Part shown: in pieces, positions 9,307-18,844 of the stretch
How the letters are laid out: every line of letters begins with the position of its first letter
How positions within the stretch are numbered: position 1 is the stretch's first letter
Source of the DNA: Alcaligenaceae bacterium CGII-47
Lineage (GTDB): Bacteria > Pseudomonadota > Gammaproteobacteria > Burkholderiales > Burkholderiaceae_B
DNA: 64,000 nt
Reading direction: 5' to 3'
Assembly (NCBI GenBank): GCA_019166125.1
Contig: JAHTBO010000008.1
Coordinates: 62,001-126,000, forward strand
The notes under the pieces: model-generated
The model's input: only the letters and a program-made list of their open reading frames with translations
What the model was told of the DNA's origin: nothing
Database searches by the model: none
Translations under genes and position numbers: made by a program

Positions 9307-10353
9307 ATGTATGCTCCACGTTTGACACTCCGATTCGCGCGCCAACTCGTCGTGCTAAGTGCCGCTGCGCTTCCGGCGCTGTTTGCTACCGCTTCCATGG
9401 CCGCCGAGGTCAGCCTATATACGACCCGTGAGCCCAAGCTTATCCAGCCTTTGCTCGATGCGTACACAGCGGATACAGGGGTTAAAGTTAATACCGTATT
9501 TGTTAAGGACGGCCTGCTTGAACGGGTCAAGGCAGAGGGCGAAAAATCTCCCGCCGACGTGCTGATGACGGTAGACATCGGCAATCTACTTGATCTGGTC
9601 GACGGTGGCGTCACGCAGCCCATCCAGTCCGAGATCCTCGAATCAGCCATCCCGGCAAATCTGCGCGGCACAGACGGCCAATGGTTCACCCTGTCACTGC
9701 GTGACCGTGTCGCTTACGTGGCGCGCGATCTCGACATTAAGGCGATCCACTACGAGGATCTAGCGAATCCAGAATGGAAGGGCAAGGTTTGCATCCGCTC
9801 TGGCCAACACCCTTATAATACCGCTTTGATTGCAGCTATGATTGCACACGACGGCGCCGCGGCGACCGAACAATGGCTACGAGCGCTGAAGACCAACTTG
9901 GCGCGCCCCGCAACTGGCGGCGATCGTGATGTTGCACGCGACATCCTAGGGGGAATCTGCGATATCGGTATCGCTAACGCATACTATGTAGGACGCATGA
10001 AAAATAGCCCCGTAGACTCTGACAGTTATAAGTGGGGTGAAGCCATCAAGGTCATCCGCCCAACATTCCAGCAAGGCGCTGGCACACACGTCAATATTTC
10101 AGGTGCGGCGGTCGCCTTGTATGCGCCCAATAAGGCGCAGGCGATCGGGCTTATGGAGTACCTGGTCTCGGACAAGGCGCAGCGCCTCTATGCGCAGGCC
10201 AACTACGAATATCCAGTCAGAGCTGGCGTGGAACTCGATCCGGTTATTGCAAGCTTTGGCGAACTCAAGATAGACAGCCTACCCTTGACTGAGATTGCCA
10301 AGTATCGCAAACAAGCCAGCGAGCTTGTCGATAAGGCCGGACTCAATAAGTAA
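9307..10353 (+). CDS. fbpA: Ferric iron ABC transporter substrate-binding protein (FbpA/FutA family)
   Basis: A 348-residue periplasmic iron-binding protein. The N-terminus is a long signal peptide ending near 'ATASMAA', followed by 'EVSLYTTREPKLIQPLLDAY', a typical FbpA/FutA opening. Tyrosines that commonly coordinate ferric iron occur in 'IGIANAYYVGRM' at about residues 219-230. The C-terminus includes 'YEYPVRAGVELDP', a hallmark of the family. It captures Fe(III) and hands it to the permease encoded 26 bases downstream. A Fur-like box precedes it. Confidence 0.92.
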   Translation: MYAPRLTLRFARQLVVLSAAALPALFATASMAAEVSLYTTREPKLIQPLLDAYTADTGVKVNTVFVKDGLLERVKAEGEKSPADVLMTVDIGNLLDLVDGGVTQPIQSEILESAIPANLRGTDGQWFTLSLRDRVAYVARDLDIKAIHYEDLANPEWKGKVCIRSGQHPYNTALIAAMIAHDGAAATEQWLRALKTNLARPATGGDRDVARDILGGICDIGIANAYYVGRMKNSPVDSDSYKWGEAIKVIRPTFQQGAGTHVNISGAAVALYAPNKAQAIGLMEYLVSDKAQRLYAQANYEYPVRAGVELDPVIASFGELKIDSLPLTEIAKYRKQASELVDKAGLNK

Positions 10354-10379
10354 GTCAGCATGATCCACGACTCAAAGCG

Positions 10380-12041
10380 TTGATTCGCTCTTCATTTAAA
10401 CCAGGTTCCCCGGCATTTGCCTGGAATCTGGGGCTCATCCTCATCGCCGCCTGTGTCGCAGCACCGGTGCTGTCCCTGCTCGGCCTGGCTTGGCAAGGCT
10501 CGATAGAGCATTGGTCGCATTTGCTCGTCTACGTGCTGCCTGAAGCTACTATTCAGACACTGTTATTGCTATTGGGCGTGGGTGTACTGAGTGCGTGTCT
10601 AGGTGTGGGAAGCGCCTGGCTGATGACGGCCTACAACTTCCCATTACGCCGCACGCTCTCGTGGGCACTGCTGCTGCCGCTTGCCGTCCCCACTTATATC
10701 GTGGCGTATGCTTATCTGGACATCCTGCATCCGATTGGTCCTGTTCAGACGACAATCCGGGCGTTACTCGGGATTGATTCTCCACGAGACTTTCGGCTCC
10801 CTGATCTGCGTAATTTACCGGGCGCGATATTTTTGCTCGGATTCGTTCTCTATCCCTATGTCTACCTGAGCACTCGCAGCATGTTCGCCACCCAGGCAGC
10901 CAGCCTGCTGGAAGCAGCCAGACTGATGGGTCACGGCCCCTGGAGCACCTTTTTCAGGGTCGCACTCCCCCTGGCTCGCCCGGCTATCGCCGTCGGCCTG
11001 AGCCTGACGCTATTAGAGACACTCAATGATATCGGCGCTTCAGAGTTTCTGGGTATCCAGACGCTTACGGTCTCTGTCTATACGACCTGGGTTAGCCGAT
11101 CAGACCTCGGCTCTGCCGCCCAGATTGCCCTAGCCATGCTGCTAATCGTGACACTGCTCATCATCGCTGAGCGCTACGGGCGGCGCAAGCTACGTTATAC
11201 CGGATCACGCCGCACACACCCGCTGCAGCCCAGACAACTCCACGGTGCCGCCGCCTGGTTTGCTACTGCACTAGGGTGCTTTCCCGTAGTGGTCGGCTTT
11301 GTGGCGCCTGCCCTCTATCTACTCGCAGAGACGATCAAGCGATTACAGACAGCAGGCGCGATATCCCAGCATCTTATCGAGGCGGCATTCAACACGGTAG
11401 GCATCGCGTTAGGCGCCACCCTACTCACCGTCCTGTGCGGCCTGGTCGTGGCATGGAGCTTACGTATTGCACCTCGCGACTCAGTTGGGCTGCGCACCGC
11501 ATCACGTCTGGCGACACTAGGCTACGCACTGCCCGGCACCGTCTTGGCCATTGGCCTGTTGTACCCGGTCATGCTTGCTGACCATGCAGCATCCTGGTCA
11601 CTGGATATGCTAGGCTACCCCACAACAAAGCTAATACTCATGGGCTCCCCGCTGGTTCTCGCGGGTGCCTATGTCATTCGATTCCTCGCGATCTCGATAG
11701 GCAGCATAGAGGCTGGATTAGCCCGCATCCCCGTATCCATCGAACAGGCCGCACGCTTGCTAGGCGAAGGTGTGAACGGCACTTTGGCCCGGGTACACTT
11801 ACCGTTACTGCGTCCCGCGTTGGCGACCGCTGCCTTGCTGGTGTTCGTCGATAGCATGAAAGAACTGCCCGCCACTCTGATGCTACGCCCGATGAACTTT
11901 GACACGCTGGCAACTTGGTTGTATGGCGAAGCTGCACGGGGTTCCTATGAGGAAGGCGCCATCGCCGCCCTGGGGATTGTGCTCGCTGGCCTCCTGCCCG
12001 TCATGCTGCTGGCACGCATGCAGACCACTTTATCTCGTTGA
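10380..12041 (+). CDS. fbpB: Ferric iron ABC transporter permease (FbpB/AfuB), fused double-domain
   Basis: A 553-residue membrane protein with about twelve transmembrane segments, made of two permease halves. Each half keeps its EAA loop: 'EAARLMGHGPWSTFFRVALP' in the first and 'EQAARLLGEGVNGTLARVHL' in the second. This double architecture is normal for FbpB. No ATG is available at the expected position; TTG at 10380 is the best start. It overlaps the stop codon of a 7-codon open frame that starts with ATG at 10360, which suggests translational coupling. The gene overlaps the upstream region of fbpC. Confidence 0.9.
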   Translation: MIRSSFKPGSPAFAWNLGLILIAACVAAPVLSLLGLAWQGSIEHWSHLLVYVLPEATIQTLLLLLGVGVLSACLGVGSAWLMTAYNFPLRRTLSWALLLPLAVPTYIVAYAYLDILHPIGPVQTTIRALLGIDSPRDFRLPDLRNLPGAIFLLGFVLYPYVYLSTRSMFATQAASLLEAARLMGHGPWSTFFRVALPLARPAIAVGLSLTLLETLNDIGASEFLGIQTLTVSVYTTWVSRSDLGSAAQIALAMLLIVTLLIIAERYGRRKLRYTGSRRTHPLQPRQLHGAAAWFATALGCFPVVVGFVAPALYLLAETIKRLQTAGAISQHLIEAAFNTVGIALGATLLTVLCGLVVAWSLRIAPRDSVGLRTASRLATLGYALPGTVLAIGLLYPVMLADHAASWSLDMLGYPTTKLILMGSPLVLAGAYVIRFLAISIGSIEAGLARIPVSIEQAARLLGEGVNGTLARVHLPLLRPALATAALLVFVDSMKELPATLMLRPMNFDTLATWLYGEAARGSYEEGAIAALGIVLAGLLPVMLLARMQTTLSR

Positions 12042-12049
12042 GGAGACCT

Positions 12050-12826
12050 ATGCTGGAGCTAGACCATATCTGCCTGAGCTATCCCGCTCAAAAGGGAACT
12101 CAAGCGGTCGTCTGCGACCTAAGCCTTACCTTGGCCGAGGGCCAAATCGCCTGCCTGTTGGGCGCATCAGGGTGTGGCAAGACAACTGTCTTGCGCGCCA
12201 TAGCCGGATTCGAACCGCTGGATCGCGGCGAGATCCGACTGGCTGGGCGCGCATTGTCCAGACCCGGCATGCAGATTGACCCCGAACATCGCCAGGTCGG
12301 CATGATGTTTCAGGACTATGCCTTGTTTCCCCACTTGACCGTCGCGCAGAACATCAGTTTTGGCTTACGCCGCGTGAATGCTGCTCAACGCACGCACAGA
12401 GTTGATGATTTGCTCGAAATGGTCGATCTTGGCGCCCTGGCCCAACGCTACCCACACCAGCTATCGGGTGGACAACAACAGCGTGTGGCGCTCGCCCGAG
12501 CCCTCGCTCCAGAGCCCAGCCTACTGCTGCTTGATGAGCCGTTTTCAAACCTGGATATCGATGCGCGCGAGCGTTTGGCCTTCGAGGTGCGCGACATCCT
12601 CAAAGCCGCCGGACGTACAGCGCTACTGGTCACGCACAACCAGGCTGAGGCCTTCGCTATCGCAGACCAGGTCGGTATCATGCAACACCATACGCTGGTG
12701 CAGTGGGATACGCCCTACGCCTTACATCAGAACCCCGCCACCCCAGAAATTGCGGCTTTTATCAGGCGCGAGGCCTTGATGGCGCAACGCGCCCAGGCGT
12801 GCTTACGGGGGTGTCCTGACGAGTGA
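12050..12826 (+). CDS. fbpC: Ferric iron ABC transporter ATP-binding protein (FbpC)
   Basis: A 258-residue ATPase with Walker A 'GASGCGKTT', Q-loop 'FQDYALFPHLTV', signature 'LSGGQQQRVALARALA', Walker B 'LLLLDEPFSNLD' and switch 'THNQAEAF'. The ATG at 12050 is chosen because GAGGAG sits 5-10 bases upstream, overlapping the stop of fbpB. The protein lacks most of the C-terminal regulatory domain found in about 350-residue FbpC proteins, so it is a short version. Its end meets the end of a LysR gene 14 bases away. Confidence 0.92.
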   Translation: MLELDHICLSYPAQKGTQAVVCDLSLTLAEGQIACLLGASGCGKTTVLRAIAGFEPLDRGEIRLAGRALSRPGMQIDPEHRQVGMMFQDYALFPHLTVAQNISFGLRRVNAAQRTHRVDDLLEMVDLGALAQRYPHQLSGGQQQRVALARALAPEPSLLLLDEPFSNLDIDARERLAFEVRDILKAAGRTALLVTHNQAEAFAIADQVGIMQHHTLVQWDTPYALHQNPATPEIAAFIRREALMAQRAQACLRGCPDE

Positions 12827-12840
12827 GATGCCTTATGGCA

Positions 12841-13788
12841 TTATTCGTTGATGCTGGTAAAACGCCACCAGCCGCCCTTGGATTCGGTTTTTAGTAATTC
12901 CCTCAAAATCATCTCGACACGGCGGGCAGTACGGGTAAGCGGTCTATCAGAGGCATAAGCCACACAGATACGGCGCTCGATGACCGGGTCGATGATATGC
13001 GCTGCAAAAATCGCCGACTCTGGAATTCGACTATTTCTGAGCGCAGCGAGAGACAGTATCGTCGCATCGGTACTACGCAATACACACTCCAGGAGCAATT
13101 CATGTGCATCCAATTCTGTGCGCACATCCAAGCGCACGCCGATCGACGACGAGACCTTCTCCACCAATGCCCGCAAGCCATGCTCTCGGCTGGGCATAAC
13201 CAAGGGGATATGCTGTAGATTCGCAAAGGAAATGTTGCCATCAACACACATGTCACGAACGGGTCCCGCATTCTCCTCATGCACGGCTAAAAACAATTGC
13301 TCAGTCATAAGCAACTCAATATCCAGGCCCACCATCGCCGAGCTGCTATAGACGAGGCCAAAATCGATACTGCCGTCTATGATCCAGTTCGCGAGATGCC
13401 CAGAAAGCCCGGTCTCGACCTTGATTTTAATGTTGGGACAGCGCGCACGAACCTGCTCAATGAGCAGCAGCGTTAACAAGGGGCTCAGCGAACCTGGAAT
13501 GCCTACGGCTACCGTCCCGACTTCAGTGACTTGGCGTGAGCGCAGATTCGCTTTGGCGGCATCCAGTGTATCCAACGCACTGCGCGCATAGCCCAGAAAT
13601 TCCTTACCTTCTAATGTCAGGATCGTACCCTCTGGACGGCGCTCGAACAGCTGAACCTCTAATTCTTCTTCGAGAAGCTTAATCTGCGTGCTGACCGATG
13701 GCTGTGAAATATGCAGTAATTGCGCGGCTTTGACGATAGATCGATGCTCGGCCACTGCAATAAAGTACGATAGCTGTCGTAGATTCAT
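12841..13788 (-). CDS. LysR-family transcriptional regulator of the adjacent catabolic cluster
   Basis: A 315-residue LysR protein with the helix-turn-helix 'IVKAAQLLHISQPSVSTQIK' at about residues 18-37 and a C-terminal effector-binding domain; it resembles the Cbl/NAC-like and tricarballylate-type LysR groups only generally. It is the last gene of a run of eight minus-strand genes, 30 bases after the lyase gene, so it is likely part of the same transcript. Its position suggests it senses the substrate or an intermediate of that pathway. The effector is unknown. Confidence 0.85.
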   Translation of the reverse strand: MNLRQLSYFIAVAEHRSIVKAAQLLHISQPSVSTQIKLLEEELEVQLFERRPEGTILTLEGKEFLGYARSALDTLDAAKANLRSRQVTEVGTVAVGIPGSLSPLLTLLLIEQVRARCPNIKIKVETGLSGHLANWIIDGSIDFGLVYSSSAMVGLDIELLMTEQLFLAVHEENAGPVRDMCVDGNISFANLQHIPLVMPSREHGLRALVEKVSSSIGVRLDVRTELDAHELLLECVLRSTDATILSLAALRNSRIPESAIFAAHIIDPVIERRICVAYASDRPLTRTARRVEMILRELLKTESKGGWWRFTSINE

Positions 13789-13818
13789 ACTACACCGGGC
13801 CGGCTGGGTCGGCCGCCT

Positions 13819-14709
13819 TCAGTTTTTGGATAAACGTTGCTGATACGCCTCATGCCGTTCCACGAGTTGTCGAGCCTGCATCACGACCGGTAAATCGACC
13901 ATACGCCCCTGGAATGTACATGCTGCCTGCCCGAGTGCTTCATGTTTTTCAAACTCTAAAATCAGCGCCCTGGCCAGGTCGACATCAGCCGGATTAGGTG
14001 AGAACTCCTGATTGACGATCTCGACCTGCTTAGGGTGAATGCAAAATGCAGCATCAAAACCCAGGCTGCGCGCACGTTTGATCTTTAGGCGAAATTCGTT
14101 CTCATCGTTAAAGTCAGCAACTGAACCGACAAAGCCAATAGGAACTATACCAGCACGGCGACACGATGCCACCGCCATGGCATTGGGAATATATAAGGCG
14201 TCGTCATTGACGGCCATGCGCATATTGGCGGCCAAGTCCTCGGCACCGACGATCATGCCACACACTCTGGGGTGCGCGGCAGCGATCTCTGCCATATTTG
14301 CCAGACCCTCGGCATCCTCGATCATGGCGATCAGGCGCGTGTGTCCAGCCACCAAGCGCTTATCGGCTTCACATTTATCGATGATTTCACTGACAAACCG
14401 AATATAAGACGCATCGGGGACTTTGGGCAAAGTCAGTACCGCGACGTGCTCACATACGGACTGCTCGATATCGGGCAATGTCATATGCCAGGGCCGGTTA
14501 ATACGCACTGCCACGTCGTATCCTGCTGAGGAAAACTTATGCGCAATACCTTGAACCCGACTGCGCGCAAGGCTCTTATTGGCCAGTGAGACACTGTCCT
14601 CGAGGTCAATCTGCAACACGTCCGCAGGGCGTCGTGACGCACTCTCTACGAAACGGTCGCTGGTCGCCGGTACGAATAATATCGATCGCCAAAGGTTAAT
14701 ATCGGCCAT
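13819..14709 (-). CDS. CitE/HpcH-type CoA-ester lyase
   Basis: A 296-residue protein of the citrate lyase beta-subunit / malyl-CoA lyase superfamily (TIM barrel, Mg-dependent). It opens 'LWRSILFVPATSDRFVESA', has the metal and substrate motifs 'DLEDSVSLANK', 'IEDAEGLANM' and 'VGAEDLAANM', and ends with 'FCIHPKQVEIVNQ', the usual CitE loop. Start at 14709 is chosen for an AAGGAG six to eleven bases upstream. CitE-like enzymes cleave or condense 3-hydroxyacyl-CoAs such as malyl-, citramalyl- or methylmalyl-CoA. The CoA transferase directly upstream could make its substrate. No citD or citF is nearby, so this is not citrate lyase proper. Confidence 0.85.
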   Translation of the reverse strand: MADINLWRSILFVPATSDRFVESASRRPADVLQIDLEDSVSLANKSLARSRVQGIAHKFSSAGYDVAVRINRPWHMTLPDIEQSVCEHVAVLTLPKVPDASYIRFVSEIIDKCEADKRLVAGHTRLIAMIEDAEGLANMAEIAAAHPRVCGMIVGAEDLAANMRMAVNDDALYIPNAMAVASCRRAGIVPIGFVGSVADFNDENEFRLKIKRARSLGFDAAFCIHPKQVEIVNQEFSPNPADVDLARALILEFEKHEALGQAACTFQGRMVDLPVVMQARQLVERHEAYQQRLSKN

Positions 14710-14719
14710 ATCGCGCTCC

Positions 14720-15892
14720 TTAAACCGCTTCGAGTTGTTCGAGTTCTTGGAAGACCTGCACCGTGTGCTCCCCGAGGTTTGGCGCAGGCCGTCGAAACCC
14801 ACCAGGTGTTACGCCCAACCGGGGAATAATATTATGCGTCGTGATGTGACCCAAATCAGCATCCTCCAGCGATACGATCGCCTCCCGACCCAGCACATAA
14901 GGATGGTCAACCAGATCGGCGACTGAACACACCGGCCCGACGGTGACTGCTGCCGCTTCGAACAGGCTCAAGCTCTCCTGTTGCGTTCTCTGAGCGATAA
15001 AGTCACCGATGATCTCATCGAGTTCGTCCTTATGTTTGACGCGCGCGTCGTTGTCACAGAACTTATCGTTCGTCTTTAAATCTGGGCGGCCGATGGTGTC
15101 GAAAATACGCATCGCCATAGACTGCATCGAACCAGACATCGCGACATATTTACCATCGCTACAGATATAGACGTTACGCGGAGCCGTGTGGGACGACTGA
15201 TTCCCAGAGCGTATCGTCGGCTCACCAACCAACTGGTATTTCAGCGCTTCGGAGGATATAAAAGAAAAAATCGGCTCAAATAATGAGAGATCCACGACCT
15301 GTCCCTTACCCTGCTGCTCGGCAACACGTAATGCCGTCATCACGCCGGCTGCGCCATAGACTCCGGCAATCATGTCCGCCAAAGCAAGAGGGGGCAGCAC
15401 CGGGGGTTTGTCGGCATAACCATTCAGATAAGCAAAGCCAGACATCGCCTCAACCAGCGTACCAAAACCTGGCTTACTGCTGTACGGACCCGTTTGCCCC
15501 CATCCCGATACCCGCACGATCACAAGTCTGGGATTGATTTCGAGTAATACCTCAGGTGCCAAGCCCATTTTTTCCAGTCCGCCAGGCACGAAATTTTCGA
15601 CAAAAATATCAGAATGCCGAACAAGGCGTTTGAGGTCAGACAAACCTTTTTCTGATTTTAGATCCAGTACAACGGACCGTTTATTGCGCCCGTACACCTT
15701 CCAATAGATCGATTCATCCGCCTCACGCCAACTCCGTAGATCATCACCCTTGCCTTCGCGCTCGATCTTGATGACATCGGCGCCAAAATCAGCAAGAAAT
15801 AGGGTCAGCATGTTCCCAGCCACTAAGCGTGATAAGTCAAGCACACGTATATCTTTGAGAGGGCCGTCCTGCGTAGGGTCAAATTTTTTCAT
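14720..15892 (-). CDS. CaiB/BaiF-type (class III) CoA transferase
   Basis: A 390-residue class III CoA transferase. Family marks are 'IRVLDLSRLVAGNMLTLFLADFGADVIKIE', read here in pieces: 'RVLDLSRLVAG' and 'DFGADVIKIEREGKGDD', then 'YWKVYGRNKRSVVLDLKS'. The catalytic aspartate region 'LALADMIAGVYGA' is at about residue 165-180. It moves CoA from a donor such as succinyl-CoA to an organic acid. It lies 10 bases before the CitE-like lyase, and this pair is the pattern of acid activation followed by C-C cleavage (as in itaconate/citramalate degradation). The acid is unknown. Confidence 0.88.
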   Translation of the reverse strand: MKKFDPTQDGPLKDIRVLDLSRLVAGNMLTLFLADFGADVIKIEREGKGDDLRSWREADESIYWKVYGRNKRSVVLDLKSEKGLSDLKRLVRHSDIFVENFVPGGLEKMGLAPEVLLEINPRLVIVRVSGWGQTGPYSSKPGFGTLVEAMSGFAYLNGYADKPPVLPPLALADMIAGVYGAAGVMTALRVAEQQGKGQVVDLSLFEPIFSFISSEALKYQLVGEPTIRSGNQSSHTAPRNVYICSDGKYVAMSGSMQSMAMRIFDTIGRPDLKTNDKFCDNDARVKHKDELDEIIGDFIAQRTQQESLSLFEAAAVTVGPVCSVADLVDHPYVLGREAIVSLEDADLGHITTHNIIPRLGVTPGGFRRPAPNLGEHTVQVFQELEQLEAV

Positions 15893-15901
15893 GAATATTT
15901 T

Positions 15902-17017
15902 CTAGCCTTTAAAAGTGATCACCGGTTTGATTTCCTGGTAATTCCTCATACGCTCCATCGCAATATTTACCTCATCGAGCGTATACCGGCCGGTAATCAT
16001 TTTTTCAAAGGGGAAGTTCTTTTGGTGACGATCAATGAACTGCAGTGCAAGTGAATAGCTGCGCGCATCGCCTGAAAATGAGCCAATGACATGAATGTTT
16101 TTCTTGACAATCATCGATGGCTGAAACTCGGTCTTTCCTTCACCCAGTTGGCCGACAATCAGATACTTGCCCCCCTTACGCACCAATTGCAATCCTTCGT
16201 TGAAGGCCGCGGGCACTCCGGTAAATTCCATAGCGATGTCCGCACCCCGCCCCTCGGTCAGGGCGAGCACTTGATCCAGGCGTTGCGCAGCCGTCGTACC
16301 CTCAACCGAAATGCATTCGTCGGCACCGAACTCACGGGCCAACTCCAGGCGTGCGACGGGTGAACCAATGACGATGATCTTGCGCGCACCGCGCACCTTG
16401 GCATTAGCCGTCGCCAGAAGGCCTAGCGGTCCAGCTCCCTGGATCACAACTGTTTCATAGGGTTCAATCTTGCCAATCTGTGACATTGCATTCATCACCG
16501 AACGCAACGCACAGCTCGACAGGCTAGCCAACTCGCTGGAGACGCTATCCGGGACCTTCAAACGGCCCGACTCAGGCAATACGTAGCCATATTCTGAAAA
16601 CCCACCTAACAAGTACGGTGACTTTTCCATGGTTTCATACATGTAAGCACGGCGATTCGAACAAAGCGTCGGCTGGCGCGCCGTGGTGCAGAAAAAGCAA
16701 CTCCCGCACGACGTATGTGTATAAGTAATCCGATCGCCCACGTGGAGCTCTTGTCCGACGGAATCATGGTGGACATCGTTGCCCATGGACACGATTCGTC
16801 CGACCATTTCATGGCCAATGATGACGGGCAGATCCACCTTCAACGATAGGGAGCCTTGCCAGAGATGAATATCCGTGCCACAAATCGAGCAAGCCTCCAT
16901 TTTGACCAGCGCGGCATGTGGCTCAATATGTTTGGGTATCGGTACCTCCTCGATCTGGAGCGGATCCTTGAAGTTCCTGAGGACCGCAGCCCTGGAGTAT
17001 TCAGCAATAGCAGACAT
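15902..17017 (-). CDS. Zinc-dependent alcohol dehydrogenase
   Basis: A 371-residue medium-chain dehydrogenase. Catalytic zinc ligands are in 'CSICGTDIHLW' and 'GHEMVGRI'; the structural-zinc cysteine cluster is 'CGSCFFCTTARQPTLC'. The NAD-binding motif is 'VIQGAGPLGLLATA'. The ATG at 17017 is preferred over an upstream GTG because an AGG lies 8 bases before it. It should oxidise an alcohol to an aldehyde or ketone. It sits between the TRAP importer genes and the CoA transferase, and with the aldehyde dehydrogenase at the head of the cluster suggests the chain alcohol, aldehyde, acid. The substrate cannot be read from sequence. Confidence 0.9.
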   Translation of the reverse strand: MSAIAEYSRAAVLRNFKDPLQIEEVPIPKHIEPHAALVKMEACSICGTDIHLWQGSLSLKVDLPVIIGHEMVGRIVSMGNDVHHDSVGQELHVGDRITYTHTSCGSCFFCTTARQPTLCSNRRAYMYETMEKSPYLLGGFSEYGYVLPESGRLKVPDSVSSELASLSSCALRSVMNAMSQIGKIEPYETVVIQGAGPLGLLATANAKVRGARKIIVIGSPVARLELAREFGADECISVEGTTAAQRLDQVLALTEGRGADIAMEFTGVPAAFNEGLQLVRKGGKYLIVGQLGEGKTEFQPSMIVKKNIHVIGSFSGDARSYSLALQFIDRHQKNFPFEKMITGRYTLDEVNIAMERMRNYQEIKPVITFKG

Positions 17018-17030
17018 TCCATACACCTAT

Positions 17031-18314
17031 TTAGAGAAATTGATACCATGTTGTGAGGACAGGGATAAACGTAATGAGACCCAGTACGATCAGCGCTCCG
17101 CCTAAAAACCACAACACATAGCCAAGCATATCGACGAGCCTCGCCTCATTGACGCGCTGGGCGACATACAAGTTTGCCGCCAAAGGCGGCGTCAACAAGC
17201 CAATCTCGATATTGGTGACCAGCAGCACACCGAAATGTACGGGGTCGATCCCGTAACTGATGGCAGCAGGCGCGAGCAAAGGACCCATTAACAAGGTTGC
17301 CGCGTTGGTTTCCATAAACATGCCGATCAGCAAAAGGGCCACATTAACGGCTAACAAGAACAGGATAGGACTACCTGTAAAGCTCGTCGCGATCTCGGTG
17401 ATCGACTGCGGCACCTGCTCCAATACCATCGCGCGATTAAAGATACTGGTAAACGCGATGATGGCAAGGATCGAGGCAGACGCAAGCGCGGCATGCTCGA
17501 GTATCTTTTTGAAATCTCGTGCCGATACCTGGCGTGACAAAATGGTCACTGCTACGGCATAGACCCCTGCAATCGCTGCAGCTTCCGTTGCAGTAAACAC
17601 ACCAGAGTAAATCCCACCGAGAACCAAGACAGGCAACATCAGAGCCGGTAGCGCCCGCATGAGCACCGATAATTTCTTGACCTTGGCTGTGGTTTTAACG
17701 ATCGGGGTGCTCTTTGATGGAGTCTCCACGCCCCCCACCAATGCACGCTTGGATGCGACTGAGTGGATCAGCGAAAACATGATGATCGCGAGGATTCCCG
17801 GTGCAATCGAGGCAATAAAAAGATCGGTGATCGACACGCCGACAATCGCGCCATATAAGATCAATGGGATCGAGGGGGGGATCAAGACCCCCAGCAAGCC
17901 GGTCGCGGCATTGAGCGCAGCCGTATATCCACTGGAGTACCCGCGTTCTCGCATCTCCACGCCGACCGTGCCACCCATCGCCGCCACAGTCGCCACGGAT
18001 GACCCCGTGATAGCGCCCATCAGGGCGCTGGCAAGCACCATAATATGACCCATGGGTGCTCTGATACGCGACATAAACAAGTCACATACTGAGGTGAGCT
18101 GGCGCACCAGCCCACCTCGATTCATCAGTTCGCCCACCAACAGGAAAAGGGGAATTGCCAGCAAAGAGAAGCTGGACACGGTGTCAAAGGGTAAGGCCGC
18201 CAACGAAAATGGGTCGATGTTCCATGCGTCAGCGTTCGCAATCACCACCAGCGCGAAGGCCACCGCAACTGGGACTCCGAGCACCAGCAAGATCAATAAA
18301 GAAGAAACAATCAC
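17031..18314 (-). CDS. dctM: TRAP transporter large permease DctM
   Basis: A 427-residue protein of the DctM/SiaM family with about twelve hydrophobic segments. Typical pieces are 'AIPLFLLVGELMNRGG' near residue 55, 'LMGAITGSSVATVAAMGG' and 'PPSIPLILYGAIVG'. It is the ion-coupled channel (usually Na+) of a tripartite TRAP importer. It overlaps dctQ by four bases and precedes the alcohol dehydrogenase by 13 bases. Confidence 0.94.
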   Translation of the reverse strand: MIVSSLLILLVLGVPVAVAFALVVIANADAWNIDPFSLAALPFDTVSSFSLLAIPLFLLVGELMNRGGLVRQLTSVCDLFMSRIRAPMGHIMVLASALMGAITGSSVATVAAMGGTVGVEMRERGYSSGYTAALNAATGLLGVLIPPSIPLILYGAIVGVSITDLFIASIAPGILAIIMFSLIHSVASKRALVGGVETPSKSTPIVKTTAKVKKLSVLMRALPALMLPVLVLGGIYSGVFTATEAAAIAGVYAVAVTILSRQVSARDFKKILEHAALASASILAIIAFTSIFNRAMVLEQVPQSITEIATSFTGSPILFLLAVNVALLLIGMFMETNAATLLMGPLLAPAAISYGIDPVHFGVLLVTNIEIGLLTPPLAANLYVAQRVNEARLVDMLGYVLWFLGGALIVLGLITFIPVLTTWYQFL

Positions 18315-18823
18315 AGCGCTTCCTCATTGATGCTGATCAACGGCCATCCTGAGCGCACGCATCGAGCGAGATCCAACAATCCATGTATACCCATGGCCAC
18401 CATTCCGGCAAAGAAGAAAAAGATGGGCACATACAAGGGCGTCCCCATGTCAAGCAGGTTTTCGCCCGAGCGCATGGCATCTTCGAATAGGCTCCAGCCT
18501 AACCAGGCGTAGATCACAGAAAAGCCTAGCATCAGGGTCGCCACGATGAAATGCGCCGTCCACTTTAATAATTTGGAGCGTGCCTGCTCGATGAAATCTA
18601 CCGAGATGTGCATCTTCATCCGAGAGCACATAGCCGCGCCCACAAAGGTAAGGGGCGACATCGCCACAATCGCCCACTCGGCGACATTGGGTATGGGGAG
18701 GTCAAAGAAGCGAATGCAAACACCCACCGTTACCGTTACGAGCATGACCAACAGGCTTGCGCTGCACACAAAGTTCTCTATTGAATAAAGACGTCTTTCA
18801 AACGCAGTGGCCCAGTCAGTCAT
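18311..18823 (-). CDS. dctQ: TRAP transporter small permease DctQ
   Basis: A 170-residue membrane protein with four predicted transmembrane segments, the DctQ fold: 'CSASLLVMLVTVTVGVCIRFF', here cut to its core, then 'GAAMCSRMKMHISVDFI' with the usual conserved H-I-x-V-D. It pairs with DctM. The stop overlaps the dctM start. Confidence 0.9.
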   Translation of the reverse strand: MTDWATAFERRLYSIENFVCSASLLVMLVTVTVGVCIRFFDLPIPNVAEWAIVAMSPLTFVGAAMCSRMKMHISVDFIEQARSKLLKWTAHFIVATLMLGFSVIYAWLGWSLFEDAMRSGENLLDMGTPLYVPIFFFFAGMVAMGIHGLLDLARCVRSGWPLISINEEAL

Positions 18824-18844
18824 GCTGATTTCCTCTAGCAGGTG

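Noticed and set aside
9117-9431. Open frame overlapping the fbpA promoter
   Set aside because: It runs through the Fur-like box and the fbpA signal peptide in another frame and has no recognisable domain.
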